This document shows positions 5,494 to 6,775 of a stretch of DNA of 6,775 bases, in pieces. The DNA is taken from positions 1-6,775 of the forward strand of contig JACQFK010000334.1 of the NCBI GenBank assembly GCA_016200125.1. The letters run 5' to 3'. The position numbers and the translations under genes are program-made. Numbering within the stretch: the first letter of the stretch is position 1; the number at the start of each line of letters is the position of its first letter. The notes beneath the pieces were generated by a model. That model had not been told where the DNA came from. It saw only the letters and a list, made by a program, of their open reading frames with translations, and searched no databases. The DNA comes from Planctomycetota bacterium (GTDB taxonomy: Bacteria > Planctomycetota > MHYJ01 > JACPRB01).

Positions 5494-6775
5494 ATGGACT
5501 ACTTCAACTATCTCCGCGGCGAGCTGCGCGCCGAGGACGTGCCGATCCAGGACATCGCCGAGAAGCACGGCACGCCCGTCTACGTCTACTCCGGCCGCAC
5601 GATCCTGGAGCACTACCGCAAGCTCCGCGACGCCTTTGCGGGCTCGGGCGACCTGACCCATGCGCCGCTGATCTGCTACTCCGTCAAGGCCAATTCCAAC
5701 CTCTCCATCCTCAAGCTCATGAAGGACGAGGGGAGCGGCTTCGACGTCGTCTCCGGCGGCGAGCTCTACCGCGCGCTCAAGGTCGGCGCCGACCCCAAGA
5801 AGATCGTCTTCGCCGGCGTGGGCAAGAACGACGAGGAGATCACCTACGCCCTCGAGAAGGGCATCCTCCTCTTCAACGTCGAGAGCGAGGAGGAGCTCGC
5901 CAACATCGACCGCATCGCCGGCAAGGCCGGGAAGAAGGCGCCCGTCGCGCTGCGGGTGAACCCGGACGTCGACCCGCAGACCCACACCTACATCAGCACC
6001 GGAAAGAAGGAGACGAAGTTCGGCGTGGACCTGACCCGGGCCAAGCGGATCCTCCAGTCCGCCCAGCAGCTCAAGAACATCAACCTCTCGGGGCTCCACG
6101 TCCACATCGGGAGCCAGATCACCAAGGTCGAGCCCTACGTCGAGACGATGCAGCGGATCGCCGCCTTCCTCCCCGAGTGCGCCAAGATCGGCGCGAAGAT
6201 CGAGTGGCTGGACATCGGCGGCGGCTTCGGGATCTGGTACAAGGACAAGCTCGCCCGCCCCGCGAAGGAGATCGCCGCCTCGATCCTTCCGATGCTCCAG
6301 AAGATGGGCTGCAAGATCCTGCTGGAGCCCGGGCGCTTCATCGTGGGGAACGCCGGCGTGCTGGTGACCCGGGTGCTCTACGTCAAGGAATCCGGCGACA
6401 AGAAATTTGTCATCTGCGACGCCGGAATGAACGATCTCATCCGTCCTACTTTATACAGCGCGTACCACCGGATCTGGCCCGTGAGGACCGATCCGGGGCA
6501 CTCGGGGGAGGTGCCGGACGAGGAGAGCTGGTCCGGCCCGGCGGCCGTCACGGACATAGTGGGGCCGATCTGCGAGAGCGGCGACTTCTTCGCGAAGGAC
6601 CGGAAGCTGCCGCCGCTCCAGCGGGGGGACCTGGTCTGCGTCTTCTCGGCGGGGGCCTACGGGTTTGCGATGGCGTCGAATTACAACTCGCACCCCCGTC
6701 CCTGCGAGGTGATGGTGGCCGGGAAGAAGGCCGAGGTCGTGACGGCGCGGGAGTCAATGGAAGACCTGCTCCGGA
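5494..6775 (+). CDS. lysA: Diaminopimelate decarboxylase (3' end cut by window edge)
   Basis: PLP-dependent enzyme that removes CO2 from meso-diaminopimelate to give L-lysine, the last step of the DAP pathway, in the cytoplasm. The 427 residues present equal almost the whole family length (about 410-430), so the stop lies just outside the window. Seen in order: an N-terminus MDYFNYLRGELRAEDVP typical of LysA; GTPVYVYS (26-33); the PLP lysine Lys65 in CYSVKANSN (61-69); HVHIGSQ (202-208) with the PLP-stacking His; the glycine loop GGGFG (242-246); EPGR (278-281); DAGMNDLIRP (309-318); CESGD (360-364) with the catalytic Cys360; and GAYGFAMASNYN (387-398), which completes the active site across the dimer. 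Upstream frames contain no other ATG. HIGSQ and CESGD with a short C-terminus argue for LysA rather than ornithine or arginine decarboxylase. No lysine riboswitch is evident in the short leader. Confidence 0.97.
   Translation, partial: MDYFNYLRGELRAEDVPIQDIAEKHGTPVYVYSGRTILEHYRKLRDAFAGSGDLTHAPLICYSVKANSNLSILKLMKDEGSGFDVVSGGELYRALKVGADPKKIVFAGVGKNDEEITYALEKGILLFNVESEEELANIDRIAGKAGKKAPVALRVNPDVDPQTHTYISTGKKETKFGVDLTRAKRILQSAQQLKNINLSGLHVHIGSQITKVEPYVETMQRIAAFLPECAKIGAKIEWLDIGGGFGIWYKDKLARPAKEIAASILPMLQKMGCKILLEPGRFIVGNAGVLVTRVLYVKESGDKKFVICDAGMNDLIRPTLYSAYHRIWPVRTDPGHSGEVPDEESWSGPAAVTDIVGPICESGDFFAKDRKLPPLQRGDLVCVFSAGAYGFAMASNYNSHPRPCEVMVAGKKAEVVTARESMEDLLR

Noticed and set aside
5299..6105. 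Minus-strand open frame antisense to lysA
   Set aside because: Runs antisense through conserved lysA codons and through the repeat-rich spacer; its composition is that of a shadow.

Overview
The window is GC-rich DNA, densely coding on both strands, with no mobile element, RNA gene or CRISPR array that I could recognise. It suggests a bacterium from a Planctomycetota-like lineage. The reasons are GldA/GldF-type ABC transporter genes, exported proteins of unusual domain make-up with very short leucine-rich N-termini, and a beta-sandwich inserted in a glycosidase-like barrel. This placement is an inference from protein style, not proof.

Layout. Positions 1-1186 (minus strand) hold a two-gene ABC exporter unit: an ATPase followed 6 bases later by an ABC-2 membrane permease that runs off the left edge. 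An AT-rich divergent control region (about 1187-1269) separates it from a plus-strand gene (1270-2952). That gene encodes a probably exported protein with a thioredoxin-like domain lacking CxxC and an alpha/alpha-toroid domain. It has a perfect TATAAT 8 bases before its ATG and no Shine-Dalgarno, so its mRNA looks leaderless. It converges, with 6 bases between stop codons, on a minus-strand group read from 5247 to 2959. The group comprises a 94-residue protein of unknown function, a 510-residue secreted glycoside-hydrolase-like protein, and a 117-residue ABM-like (dimeric alpha/beta-barrel) protein with a lysine-rich tail. The tail gene's Shine-Dalgarno can pair with a complementary sequence just upstream.

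The 246-base divergent spacer 5248-5493 is the densest non-coding stretch. It has an imperfect inverted repeat of about 86 bases, whose right arm overlaps the -35 of a good sigma-70-like promoter. Beyond the -10 come a C/G hairpin and four G-runs that fit a G-quadruplex pattern, then a small hairpin containing the only Shine-Dalgarno-like sequence. The gene it serves is lysA (diaminopimelate decarboxylase, last step of lysine synthesis), complete except for its last codon(s) at the right edge.

The genes do not form one obvious pathway. lysA is biosynthetic housekeeping, the ABC unit is an exporter or surface-related system of unknown substrate, and the middle genes are secreted or accessory proteins of unknown role. 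The best leads are the non-coding structures around lysA, the leaderless divergent promoter region, and the two proteins of unusual architecture. I did not find a clear new multi-gene system.
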